DNA of 19,894 nt from an uncultured Eubacterium sp. (GCF_934295145.1 NZ_CAKRAS010000055.1:1-19894), one strand, 5' to 3'. Shown: positions 7,744-14,956, numbered from the stretch's first letter. Translations and numbers: made by a program. Notes: generated from the letters alone by a model not told the origin.

Positions 7744-9153
7744 ATGGAGAAAAAACCATTGAAAATAACAGAAACTGTTCTGCGTGATGCGCATCAGTCT
7801 CTGATGGCCACCAGACTGACCACAGAGCAGATGCTTCCGATCATCGATAAAATGGATAAAGTCGGCTATCATGCAGTAGAATGCTGGGGCGGTGCAACTT
7901 TCGATGCATCCCTGCGTTTTCTGAAAGAAGATCCGTGGGAGCGTCTCAGAAAATTCCGTGACGGTTTCAAGAATACAAAACTGCAGATGCTGTTCCGTGG
8001 ACAGAATATTTTAGGATACCGTCATTATGCAGACGATGTAGTAGAATATTTTGTACAGAAATCCATTGCAAACGGAATCGATATCATTCGTATTTTTGAC
8101 TGTTTAAATGATCTGAGAAACTTAAAGACAGCTGTAGATGCCTGCAAAAAGGAAAAAGGTCATTCCCAGATCGCACTTTCCTATACATTAGGTGAGGCAT
8201 ATACGCTGGATTATTGGGTAGATACTGCAAAACGTATTGAGGATATGGGCGCAGATTCCATCTGTATCAAAGATATGGCAGGTCTTCTGGTTCCATATGA
8301 GGCAGAGCGTCTTGTAAAAGCATTAAAAGAAAATGTAAGCCTCCCAATCGAACTTCATACCCACTATACAAGTGGTGTGGCTTCCATGAGTTGTCTGAAA
8401 GCGGTAGAAGCCGGATGCGATATCATTGATACTGCAATTTCACCACTGGCACTGGGCACATCCCAGCCGGCTACAGAGGTTATGGTCGAGACATTCAAAG
8501 GTACACCGTATGATACCGGTCTGAATCAGGATATTCTTGCTGAAATCAATGAGTACTTCAGCACAATCCGTGAGGAAGCAATGGCAAGCGGTCTGTTAAA
8601 TCCGAAGGTACTGGGCGTAAATATCAATACTTTACGTTATCAGGTTCCGGGCGGAATGCTTTCCAACATGATTTCACAGCTGAAAGAGCAGAATGCTGAG
8701 GATAAATACGAGGAAGTATTAAAAGAAATCCCGCGTGTAAGAAAAGACCTTGGTGAGCCGCCTCTCGTAACACCTTCCAGCCAGATTGTAGGTACACAGG
8801 CTGTATTAAATGTTCTGATGGGTGAGCGTTATAAAGTTGCTACCAAAGAAACCAAGAGCATTTTACTTGGTGAGTATGGTCAGACAGTAAAACCATTCAA
8901 TCCTGAAGTAGTGGAAAAAGTTCTCGGCGCGGATAAAGATAAGGCAATTACTTGTCGTCCGGCAGATCTGATCGAGCCGGAACTTGCCAAGATTGAGAAT
9001 GAAATGTCACGCTGGAAACAGCAGGACGAGGATGTACTTTCTTATGCACTCTTCCCGCAGCAGGCGCTGGATTTCTTCAAATATCGTGAGGCACAGCAGA
9101 CAAAGGTAGATCCGGAAGCAGCTGATCACGAAAATGGGGCTTATCCGGTTTAA
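7744..9153 (+). CDS. oadA: Oxaloacetate decarboxylase alpha / 5S-type carboxyltransferase (no biotin domain)
   Basis: A 469-residue TIM-barrel carboxyltransferase of the pyruvate carboxylase B/OadA/5S family. It transfers CO2 from oxaloacetate to biotin, leaving pyruvate. Catalytic features visible: metal aspartate D15 in LRDAHQS, carbamylated-lysine candidate K176 in CIKDMAG, and metal histidines H205 and H207 in ELHTHYTSG. Further family blocks are VECWGGATFD, LFRGQN and SQPATEVMVETF, followed by the conserved carboxylase domain to about 450. Full OadA proteins (about 590 residues) carry a C-terminal biotin domain. This one stops before it, like the 5S subunit of Propionibacterium transcarboxylase, so it depends on the separate carrier upstream. 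It has a GGAG site, starts 36 bp after oadB, and ends at a strong terminator. Function is well supported. Confidence 0.94.
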   Translation: MEKKPLKITETVLRDAHQSLMATRLTTEQMLPIIDKMDKVGYHAVECWGGATFDASLRFLKEDPWERLRKFRDGFKNTKLQMLFRGQNILGYRHYADDVVEYFVQKSIANGIDIIRIFDCLNDLRNLKTAVDACKKEKGHSQIALSYTLGEAYTLDYWVDTAKRIEDMGADSICIKDMAGLLVPYEAERLVKALKENVSLPIELHTHYTSGVASMSCLKAVEAGCDIIDTAISPLALGTSQPATEVMVETFKGTPYDTGLNQDILAEINEYFSTIREEAMASGLLNPKVLGVNINTLRYQVPGGMLSNMISQLKEQNAEDKYEEVLKEIPRVRKDLGEPPLVTPSSQIVGTQAVLNVLMGERYKVATKETKSILLGEYGQTVKPFNPEVVEKVLGADKDKAITCRPADLIEPELAKIENEMSRWKQQDEDVLSYALFPQQALDFFKYREAQQTKVDPEAADHENGAYPV

Positions 9154-9193
9154 AAAATAATTCTTCTTTGGCTTTAAAAATTTAATATTTGAA

Positions 9194-9235
9194 AGAAAAC
9201 GCAGAATCCTGTCATGACAGGATTCTGCGTTTTCT
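9194..9235. terminator. Perfect 42-nt palindrome, intrinsic terminator of the pump operon
   Basis: Bases 9194-9214 are the exact reverse complement of 9215-9234/5, with core GCAGAATCCTGTCA and its mirror. The A-rich left flank and T-rich right end let it act on either strand. It lies 40 bp after the oadA stop. Confidence 0.85.
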
Positions 9236-9280
9236 GCACCACTTTTGTATGTTCTGCAATATTTTTGAACAGTATATTTA

Positions 9281-9309
9281 TTGAAATATATGAGTACCAA
9301 TGATATAAT
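9281..9309 (+). promoter_or_regulatory. Strong sigma-A promoter for the NSS transporter
   Basis: TTGAAA (9281-9286), a 17-base spacer and a perfect TATAAT (9304-9309) give one of the best promoter matches in the window. The predicted start is near 9316, with a leader of about 50 nt before the chosen ATG. Confidence 0.8.
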
Positions 9310-9368
9310 AAAAAGTACGCCGATAAAAAATCGGAACAGAAGAAATAATGAGAGAAAGAGGATTTAAT

Positions 9369-10733
9369 ATGGAACATAACAAAAAGGAGCGCAGTAGTTT
9401 CTCTGGCGGAATCGGTTTTGTGCTTGCAGCTGCAGGAAGCGCAGTGGGACTTGGTAATCTGTGGCGTTTTCCTTACCTTGCCGCGCAGTATGGCGGAGGT
9501 ATTTTTATTCTGGTATATATCATTCTGGCACTGACATTTGGTTTCACATTGATGACTACCGAGATTGCTATCGGACGCAAGACAAAGCAGAGTCCGGGTA
9601 CTGCATACAAAGCCATCAATAAAAAATTTGGGTTTTTAGGTGTGCTGGCACCGATCGTTCCGGTGATCATTCTGCCGTATTATTGTGTGATTGGCGGCTG
9701 GGTTGTCAAATACATGGTAACATTTGTGTCCGGACATGGTTTGGATGCAGCAGCAGATAGTTTTTTTGGAAATTTTGTCGGAAATTCAATCTCACCGATG
9801 GTTTATTTTGCAATTTATCTGGGGCTGACCGCAGCAGTTATCCTGCTTGGTGTCAACAAAGGAATTGAAAAAATCAGTAAATTCCTGATGCCGTTATTGC
9901 TGATTATTTCTGTGATCATTTCCATTTATATTTTCACGCTGCCGGGAGCAAGTGCCGGTATCCAATATTATCTGTTACCGGATTTTTCCAAGTTTTCACT
10001 GAAAACAGTGTGTGCTGCCATGGGACAGATGTTCTATTCCATGAGTCTGGCCATGGGAATCATGGTCACTTATGGTTCTTATACGAAAAATGAGACAAGC
10101 CTGACAAAATCTGTAAATCAGATTGAGATTTTTGATACGGTCGTTGCTCTGCTGGCCGGATTTATGGTCGTTCCGGCAGTTTATGTATTCAGCGGTGAGG
10201 CAGGAACAAAAGCAAGCGGAGCAGGATTGATGTTTGTAACGCTTCCGAAAGTATTTGAGCAGATGAGAGGCGGCATGATCATCGGAATTTTGTTCTTTGT
10301 GCTTGTATTCCTGGCTGCATTGACCAGCTCCATTTCCATTATGGAAGCTATCGTATCTTCCTTTATGGATCGATTCGGTATCAGCCGTAAGAAAAGCGTT
10401 GTGATCTGCATCATTATCAGTATTATAATGGGAATTCCATCATCTCTGGGCAATGGTGCATGGGCACATATCAAGATTCTGGGGATGGACTTTTTGACTT
10501 TCTTTGATTATATCAGCAATAGTGTACTGATGCCGATCGTAGCACTGTGCACCTGCATTCTGATCGGATGGGCGGCAGGAGCAAAGACTGTTACAGATGA
10601 AGTAAAACGAAATGGTGAAAAAATGAATCGTGAAAAACTGTACAATGTGATGATAAAATATATTGCACCGGTAATGCTGGTGATCATCCTGATCACTTAT
10701 TCACTGGCACAGTTCGGATTCTTTACAATGTAA
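9369..10733 (+). CDS. NSS/SNF-family sodium-dependent amino-acid transporter
   Basis: A 454-residue polytopic protein of the neurotransmitter:sodium symporter family (LeuT/MhsT fold). The N-terminal signature GGIGFVLAAAGSAVGLGNLWRFP (about 13-35) is the broken TM1 with the Na+/substrate site, followed by YGGGIFILVY and TTEIAIGR. About 11-12 hydrophobic segments are visible. The segment AALTSSISIMEA matches the TM8 region lining the Na2 site. Members import amino acids such as Trp, Leu, Tyr or Ala. I prefer ATG 9369 (AGAGG 7-8 bases upstream) to the in-frame ATG 9348, which would add seven charged residues behind a poorer site. It follows its own promoter, so it is separate from the pump operon. 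A link is possible only in that both depend on the Na+ gradient. Substrate unknown. Confidence 0.92.
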   Translation: MEHNKKERSSFSGGIGFVLAAAGSAVGLGNLWRFPYLAAQYGGGIFILVYIILALTFGFTLMTTEIAIGRKTKQSPGTAYKAINKKFGFLGVLAPIVPVIILPYYCVIGGWVVKYMVTFVSGHGLDAAADSFFGNFVGNSISPMVYFAIYLGLTAAVILLGVNKGIEKISKFLMPLLLIISVIISIYIFTLPGASAGIQYYLLPDFSKFSLKTVCAAMGQMFYSMSLAMGIMVTYGSYTKNETSLTKSVNQIEIFDTVVALLAGFMVVPAVYVFSGEAGTKASGAGLMFVTLPKVFEQMRGGMIIGILFFVLVFLAALTSSISIMEAIVSSFMDRFGISRKKSVVICIIISIIMGIPSSLGNGAWAHIKILGMDFLTFFDYISNSVLMPIVALCTCILIGWAAGAKTVTDEVKRNGEKMNREKLYNVMIKYIAPVMLVIILITYSLAQFGFFTM

Positions 10734-10804
10734 TCCATCAAAATAGGCGATAGATTCAAGTCAAATCCAGGCTGTAAAGTAACTGCGTCAGAGAGAAGTA
10801 GCGA

Positions 10805-10830
10805 GAGCGGAACGTGAGTGCCCGCTTCAC
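10805..10830 (+). terminator. Weak hairpin between the NSS transporter and greA-like gene
   Basis: GAGCGG (10805-10810) can pair with CCGCTT (10822-10827, one G-U) and is followed by CACTTTT. It could be a partial terminator or leader structure, but the stem is short. Confidence 0.25.
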
Positions 10831-10854
10831 TTTTGGAAAGAAGGTATCGAGATT

Positions 10855-11358
10855 ATGCATGATGAAGTGACAGAAAAAGATATTGAACGAATGAAAGAGG
10901 AAATCGAATACCGAAAGCTGGTGGTTCGTAAAGAAGCACTGGAAGCTGTAAAAGAGGCAAGAGCCCATGGCGATCTCAGTGAAAATTTTGAGTACCACGC
11001 AGCAAAAAAAGATAAAAATGCCAACGAAAGCCGGATCCGTTATCTGGAGCGCATGATCAAAACAGCGGTAGTTGTATCCGATGAGTCAAAATCCGATGAA
11101 GTTGGAATTAACAATAAAGTTACTTTGTATTTTGAAGATGATGACGAAGAAGAAGTGTATACACTGGTGACAACCGTGCGTGGAAACTCACTGAAAGGCT
11201 GGATTTCTACAGAATCTCCAATCGGAAAAGCCATTCTTGGTCATAAAGTCGGAGACCGTGTCTACGTGGAGATCAATGCAAATGCCGGTTATTATGTAGA
11301 AATCCGTGCCATTGAAAACACCGAAGATGACGGAAGTATTGGACTCAGAAAATTCTAA
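10855..11358 (+). CDS. greA: GreA/GreB-family transcription elongation (cleavage) factor
   Basis: A 167-residue protein with the two GreA domains: an N-terminal coiled coil (about 1-78) and a C-terminal FKBP-like domain (about 85-165). The coiled-coil tip motif AHGDLSENFEYHAAK (37-51) carries the acidic pair D40 and E43. In GreA these two residues place Mg2+ in the RNA polymerase secondary channel for transcript cleavage. The C-terminal signature STESPIGKAILGHKVGD is also present. It is slightly longer than usual (about 158), with an acidic DDDEEE stretch near 103 in the loop entering the C-terminal domain. That could mark a paralogue rather than the housekeeping copy. It lies 121 bp after the NSS transporter and 10 bp before the next gene. 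Family is sure; housekeeping status is not. Confidence 0.93.
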   Translation: MHDEVTEKDIERMKEEIEYRKLVVRKEALEAVKEARAHGDLSENFEYHAAKKDKNANESRIRYLERMIKTAVVVSDESKSDEVGINNKVTLYFEDDDEEEVYTLVTTVRGNSLKGWISTESPIGKAILGHKVGDRVYVEINANAGYYVEIRAIENTEDDGSIGLRKF

Positions 11359-11368
11359 TGGAGCATTT

Positions 11369-12976
11369 ATGAATATATATAATATTGACCAGTTTCAAAA
11401 AAATGAATACCCCTGGAATCCTGTGGCAAAAAGGCGGGCAAGGAATTATTTTATAAAACTTGGTGTTGGTGTGGCACTTATATTTGCTCTGTATGGATTA
11501 TTAGGGTATTTTCTGTTCGTCACACATGCTTTTGTTACGCAGACATTGTGGGGCTATGGAGCGGCAATGGTTATTCTGGCGTTTGGACTTCGCCTGGGGT
11601 TAAATGCGTTTAGCAGAAAACAGACACGAAAAATGTCATTGGATGAAAAACACGATTATGCGCTGTATTTTTATCACAGACATGGAAGAAAGAATGCTGT
11701 GCTCGGTAACTTATATCTGGTGATATGCGCACAGGCAGATGTTTGTCAGCGAAAATACGAACTGGCGGAACAGGCTCTGGAACAAATCGTTATGGAAAAA
11801 TGTAAGGCAGATCAGTTAAAACAGATCTGGCTGCTGCGGCTGATTATTGCGCTTGCCATTGATGATGAAGAGAAGATTCAGGAAACATTCATTTGTTATA
11901 AAGGCATAGAAGTTAGGTCAAAAGGTTTTCCGTCGATTGATATTGTCGGAGAATGCGTGGATCACAGAGATGCAGAAACTTTAACAGAAGTCATGAAGCA
12001 GAGTGTTGTGGTGAAAAAAGAGCATCCGCTTCGTATTGGCTGTATCAGCATTTTCCTTGCTTATTGCATTTTGTTTTATGCAGCAGCACTTGGAATCAAT
12101 ACAGACAGCGGGTATGTGCTTCGTTATATGTTTGCAACGATCTCCATCCTGGTGACATTCCTTGGACTGGTGGTTCTGACCATCTGGCTGAATATCCGAC
12201 TGTTTGGCAATGAAACATTCTCGAGAAGAAGCTCTGTTAACAAGGTCTGCTTTGTTATTATATGCGCAATTTTTCTGCTTTGCATGGCGGAAAACAGTGT
12301 CAGAATCTATTTGGGACTGGATTGGAAGGAAGAAGTGATATCGCAGGATGAAAAGTATATCTATCTGAAGGTGTATTCTAATAGCGGATATAACGTCACA
12401 ACGACACTGTATCGTACAAATAATCCATTTGTTATGCAAAGAATAAATAACTGGCTGCCGTCAGCAGATTCAAACTGGTCAGAGGATAGTACTGATTCAT
12501 CTGCTTCCAATCAGGATATAACAGACAATTCAACAAATGGCGCATCCAATAGCGCGTCAGATGAAACTGCCGGAGAATCCGCAACAGATAACGGCACTTC
12601 TGATTCTGACTCTTATTCGAGTGAACTTGAACAGTATCAGCAGCTTAAAAACGAGATAACAGCAGTGTTTGAGTATTTGCAAACCGAAGGACAGTTTACA
12701 GACGCAGAATTGAGCTTCGATGCAAATGCAAAGGGAGAAACCTACGGACTTATCAGTGCCGGTCAGGAGCAGGCAGGAACCCGCATGGTGGATGTGGAAT
12801 ATCGTTTATACATTAATTATAATGGAGAAAAAACAAACGATGAAGGAAAAACCTGTACAGAAATCGTACTGGAAAAATTTTATCCGGGTGGAAGCTACAG
12901 TACGGAACTGGTAGATTTTTACCTTGTTGATCCGGAAACTCTGCAGGTTGTTGATGAACATAAAACTACCTGGTAA
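11369..12976 (+). CDS. Unrecognised membrane protein with Ser/Asp-rich linker and C-terminal domain
   Basis: I do not recognise this 535-residue protein. Two hydrophobic helices lie at about 31-52 and 59-79. A mostly helical, charged cytosolic stretch with Cys-containing repeats runs 90-215 (ELAEQALEQIVMEKCKADQL could be TPR-like). Three more helices lie at about 221-241, 250-278 and 291-308. A Ser/Asp/Asn/Thr-rich low-complexity linker spans about 368-418, and a mixed alpha/beta domain 420-535 ends in HKTTW. With five helices and a basic N-terminus, the C-terminal domain is probably outside the cell. I start at ATG 11369, with GGAG five bases upstream and 10 bp after the greA stop. The in-frame ATG 11306 lies inside greA without a ribosome site. 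It is presumably co-transcribed with greA. It ends at a terminator shared with convergent regulators. Confidence 0.8.
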   Translation: MNIYNIDQFQKNEYPWNPVAKRRARNYFIKLGVGVALIFALYGLLGYFLFVTHAFVTQTLWGYGAAMVILAFGLRLGLNAFSRKQTRKMSLDEKHDYALYFYHRHGRKNAVLGNLYLVICAQADVCQRKYELAEQALEQIVMEKCKADQLKQIWLLRLIIALAIDDEEKIQETFICYKGIEVRSKGFPSIDIVGECVDHRDAETLTEVMKQSVVVKKEHPLRIGCISIFLAYCILFYAAALGINTDSGYVLRYMFATISILVTFLGLVVLTIWLNIRLFGNETFSRRSSVNKVCFVIICAIFLLCMAENSVRIYLGLDWKEEVISQDEKYIYLKVYSNSGYNVTTTLYRTNNPFVMQRINNWLPSADSNWSEDSTDSSASNQDITDNSTNGASNSASDETAGESATDNGTSDSDSYSSELEQYQQLKNEITAVFEYLQTEGQFTDAELSFDANAKGETYGLISAGQEQAGTRMVDVEYRLYINYNGEKTNDEGKTCTEIVLEKFYPGGSYSTELVDFYLVDPETLQVVDEHKTTW

Positions 12977-12987
12977 AGTGAATAAAG

Positions 12988-13033
12988 AAAATAAGTCGAA
13001 CGCACAAAATTCATGTGCGCTCGACTTATTTTT
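12988..13033. terminator. Bidirectional intrinsic terminator between convergent genes
   Basis: A long stem pairs 12988-12999 with 13021-13032 (core AAGTCGA/TCGACTT) plus an inner CGCAC/GTGCG, separated by one mismatch and a 9-base loop. A-rich left and T-rich right flanks serve both the plus-strand membrane-protein gene and the minus-strand regulator. Confidence 0.85.
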
Positions 13034-13786
13034 TTACAGACAGCGTTTCTGAGCTGTATTATTTGATACAAATCGTACTTCCAGTTTGTCTGGGCGGGAA
13101 TAACTTTCTGTATATTCTACAAGGTTACCGTGTCGGTCATAGCCAATCAGTTCCAGGTGATTGACAATTGTTTCATCTTCCAGATGCAGATAGGAACGGA
13201 TTTTATCTCCGGCTTCTACCATGGTCAGAGATTCCTGGAAAACAACGGGCAGGTGATCTCTGGTGGACATGTAGTCATACAGAGAAATCTGTTCAAAGTT
13301 ATAATTATCGATATCCGGGAAAAATTTCAAGGGAACGTAAGTGTACTCAATGGCCAGTGGCTCTTTGTTGCCCTGGCGGATACGGTGGATTCCATAAATT
13401 GGTTCTTCAAATGCAAGACCAAGTTTATCAGCATAATAATAACGCCCCTGGATGGTGCCGGTGCACAGTAATTTGTTGGATATCTCGATTCCAAAATTGC
13501 GGACAAGGGAAGTGAAACTGGCATTTTCGGATTCATTTAATACACCGAAAGCGACTTTGTTATATTCCGGTTTCTTGACAAAGGTACCTTTTCCCTGCCG
13601 GCGCACGAGATAATGCTCATTCACCAGTTCATCGATGGCTGTGCGGATGGTAGGTCGGCTTACGCCATACATTTCTGCAAGGACTCGTTCGCTTGGGATC
13701 ATTTCTCCGGGAAGATATTCATGGCTTTCAATCCTGCTTACAATAATATCGCGCACCTGTGCTGCTACATGATTTAATTGTTCCAT
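13034..13786 (-). CDS. GntR-family (HutC/UTRA) transcriptional regulator, second of tandem pair
   Basis: A 250-residue regulator with a GntR winged helix at about 8-72 (GEMIPSERVLAEMYGVSRPT, then AIDELVNEHYLVRRQGKGTF). An UTRA ligand-binding domain follows (about 93-240; PLAIEYTYVPLKFFPDI, VVFQESLTMVEAG). UTRA domains usually sense small sugars, sugar phosphates or amino-acid derivatives. Its ATG (13786) lies inside the end of the upstream GntR gene, an overlap of 13 bases, with GGAGG four bases before it. Translation is therefore probably coupled. Together the pair is divergent from the PotABCD-type importer and the deglycase-like gene, so they probably regulate that operon by sensing a sugar-phosphate intermediate. 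It resembles its partner in architecture but differs substantially in sequence. Confidence 0.93.
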   Translation of the reverse strand: MEQLNHVAAQVRDIIVSRIESHEYLPGEMIPSERVLAEMYGVSRPTIRTAIDELVNEHYLVRRQGKGTFVKKPEYNKVAFGVLNESENASFTSLVRNFGIEISNKLLCTGTIQGRYYYADKLGLAFEEPIYGIHRIRQGNKEPLAIEYTYVPLKFFPDIDNYNFEQISLYDYMSTRDHLPVVFQESLTMVEAGDKIRSYLHLEDETIVNHLELIGYDRHGNLVEYTESYSRPDKLEVRFVSNNTAQKRCL

Positions 13787-14508
13787 GATTCCTCCATTTC
13801 CGCATCTCTGATAAATGCAAAATCATCTATTTTCATGATGTCTTCAAAAAAATGAATCAGTCTGCCGGTGTCGTCGTATACCAGACCTTTATATTTCATC
13901 ATGGGACTGCCCGGAGAAGTGTGGAGCAGACTGGATTCTTCCTCATTTGTGTAAATGAGTGTGACACGCTGATTGGATTTTAAAATCGGTATCTGAAGAT
14001 CTGTCTGCAATACATTCAATATTGGGCGTGAACCCAGAATTTCAGCAGTCAGACCAGGATAGATGTCGATTGGAGTATAAGAATAATCCAGGCACAGCGG
14101 GGTGTCGTTTTCATAATAAATGAAAAGAATTTTATAAACGGGTGTTTGTTCCGGAATCAGCATTTTACCGGAGAGACGTTTATCTACCAGAACCTCTTCA
14201 AAAGAATAGGGCTGCCAGCGAATGTTCGGACGTCTTTCTCCGGGATCAAAATTGCCGGTACAGGTGTGAGTAGATATTTTGATTCTCTCCGGAGCAACAA
14301 AATATCCAAGCCGCTCCCGGGAAAAAAGGTAATGCTCACGCACAAGCTGTGCCAGGGCATTTCGGATAGTAGGCCGCTGCACATGAAAATGCTCCGCAAG
14401 AAATCGCTCAGAAGGAAGCCGGTCTCCGGGGCGATAGCCTTCATTTTTCAACATGTATATGATCTCTTTTGCAAGAATGACATCCATTGTCAGTAAATTC
14501 TTTCTCAT
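13774..14508 (-). CDS. GntR-family (HutC/UTRA) transcriptional regulator, first of tandem pair
   Basis: A 244-residue regulator with a GntR winged helix at about 10-75 (PGDRLPSERFLAEHFHVQRP, then REHYLFSRERLGYFV). An UTRA-type domain follows (about 98-235; PLCLDYSYTPIDIYPGL). The start is uncertain. ATG 14508 has a GGAG site 16 bases upstream, farther than normal, and a second in-frame ATG at codon 8 has no better site. It is the promoter-proximal gene of a two-gene unit and overlaps the second GntR gene by 13 bases. The HTH recognition helices of the two proteins are similar (HVQRPTIRNAL versus GVSRPTIRTAI), so they could bind related operators or form mixed dimers. Role in controlling the divergent importer is inferred. 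Confidence 0.92.
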   Translation of the reverse strand: MRKNLLTMDVILAKEIIYMLKNEGYRPGDRLPSERFLAEHFHVQRPTIRNALAQLVREHYLFSRERLGYFVAPERIKISTHTCTGNFDPGERRPNIRWQPYSFEEVLVDKRLSGKMLIPEQTPVYKILFIYYENDTPLCLDYSYTPIDIYPGLTAEILGSRPILNVLQTDLQIPILKSNQRVTLIYTNEEESSLLHTSPGSPMMKYKGLVYDDTGRLIHFFEDIMKIDDFAFIRDAEMEESWNN

Positions 14509-14609
14509 AAATTCTAAAAATACGCTCCTTTTACTTCCAATTTTAAAAATAACGAAATGAAAAGATTATCATAGAACATCTTTTGTCTCCAACATCTTTG
14601 TTTATTTCT

Positions 14610-14639
14610 ATCATATAACAGATGCAATCCGTTCGTCAA
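14610..14639 (-). promoter_or_regulatory. Likely promoter of the GntR pair
   Basis: On the minus strand TTGACG (14634-14639) and TATGAT (14610-14615) are separated by 18 bases, giving a start near 14603 and a leader of about 95 nt. A TGGTATA element lies directly upstream of the -35. Confidence 0.55.
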
Positions 14640-14646
14640 ATATAAT

Positions 14647-14700
14647 TGGTATAAAAAAATGTACTAGTGGTTAAAACCAGTTGATTGTGCAAATATACCA
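14647..14700. promoter_or_regulatory. Cluster of TGGT/ACCA repeats, candidate GntR operator
   Basis: TGGTATA (14647-14653) and TATACCA (14694-14700) form a 7-bp inverted pair flanking a central TGGTT-AA-AACCA dyad (14668-14679). The octamer AGTGGTTA (14666-14673) recurs at 14850-14857 beside the importer promoter. Position between divergent regulators and target suggests GntR binding; no footprint is known. Confidence 0.45.
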
Positions 14701-14811
14701 GAAAATGCATGAGAATAGATATAAATACAAATAGTAATTGTGAAAAACACAGGATTGTTAAAAAATTTACGAATATTATTCACAAAATTTAAAATTGTGA
14801 GAAAAAACATG

Positions 14812-14839
14812 TTGATTATTTTATAAAATATGGTATAGT
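14812..14839 (+). promoter_or_regulatory. Promoter of the ABC importer operon
   Basis: TTGATT (14812-14817), a 16-base spacer and TATAGT (14834-14839) with an extended TGG just before the -10 box. Predicted start is near 14846, about 110 nt before the first ATG. Confidence 0.6.
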
Positions 14840-14857
14840 AAAGCTACCAAGTGGTTA
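14831..14857. promoter_or_regulatory. Candidate GntR operator overlapping the importer -10 and start
   Basis: TGGTA (14831-14835) and TACCA (14845-14849) form an inverted pair across the -10 box, and ACCA-AG-TGGT (14846-14855) is itself a dyad. AGTGGTTA repeats the upstream element at 14666. A repressor bound here would block the promoter. Confidence 0.45.
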
Positions 14858-14875
14858 CAAAAAAGAATTTAACAG

Positions 14876-14924
14876 AAAAGGCAGCTAAAGGAGGCAATTA
14901 GAGTTTCAATTAGCTGCCTTTTGT
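14876..14924 (+). terminator. Terminator-like leader hairpin (possible attenuator)
   Basis: A perfect 13-bp stem (14876-14888 with 14910-14922, core AAGGCAGCTAA) has a 21-base loop containing AAGGAGG, and ends in TTTTG before an A run. It sits between the predicted start and the first gene, so it could terminate or regulate leader transcription. An mRNA-stabilising role is the alternative. Confidence 0.6.
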
Positions 14925-14956
14925 AAAAAAACAAGACAATGAGGTGAAAAAGAAGT

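Noticed and set aside
11306..11368. Upstream start for the membrane protein inside greA
   Set aside because: No ribosome site and a 53-base overlap with greA; ATG 11369 has GGAG at five bases.
14939..14947. Minimal ORF ATG-AGG-TGA just before the ABC ATPase
   Set aside because: It overlaps the ATPase ribosome site and such a two-codon reading frame is expected by chance; no separate ribosome site precedes it.
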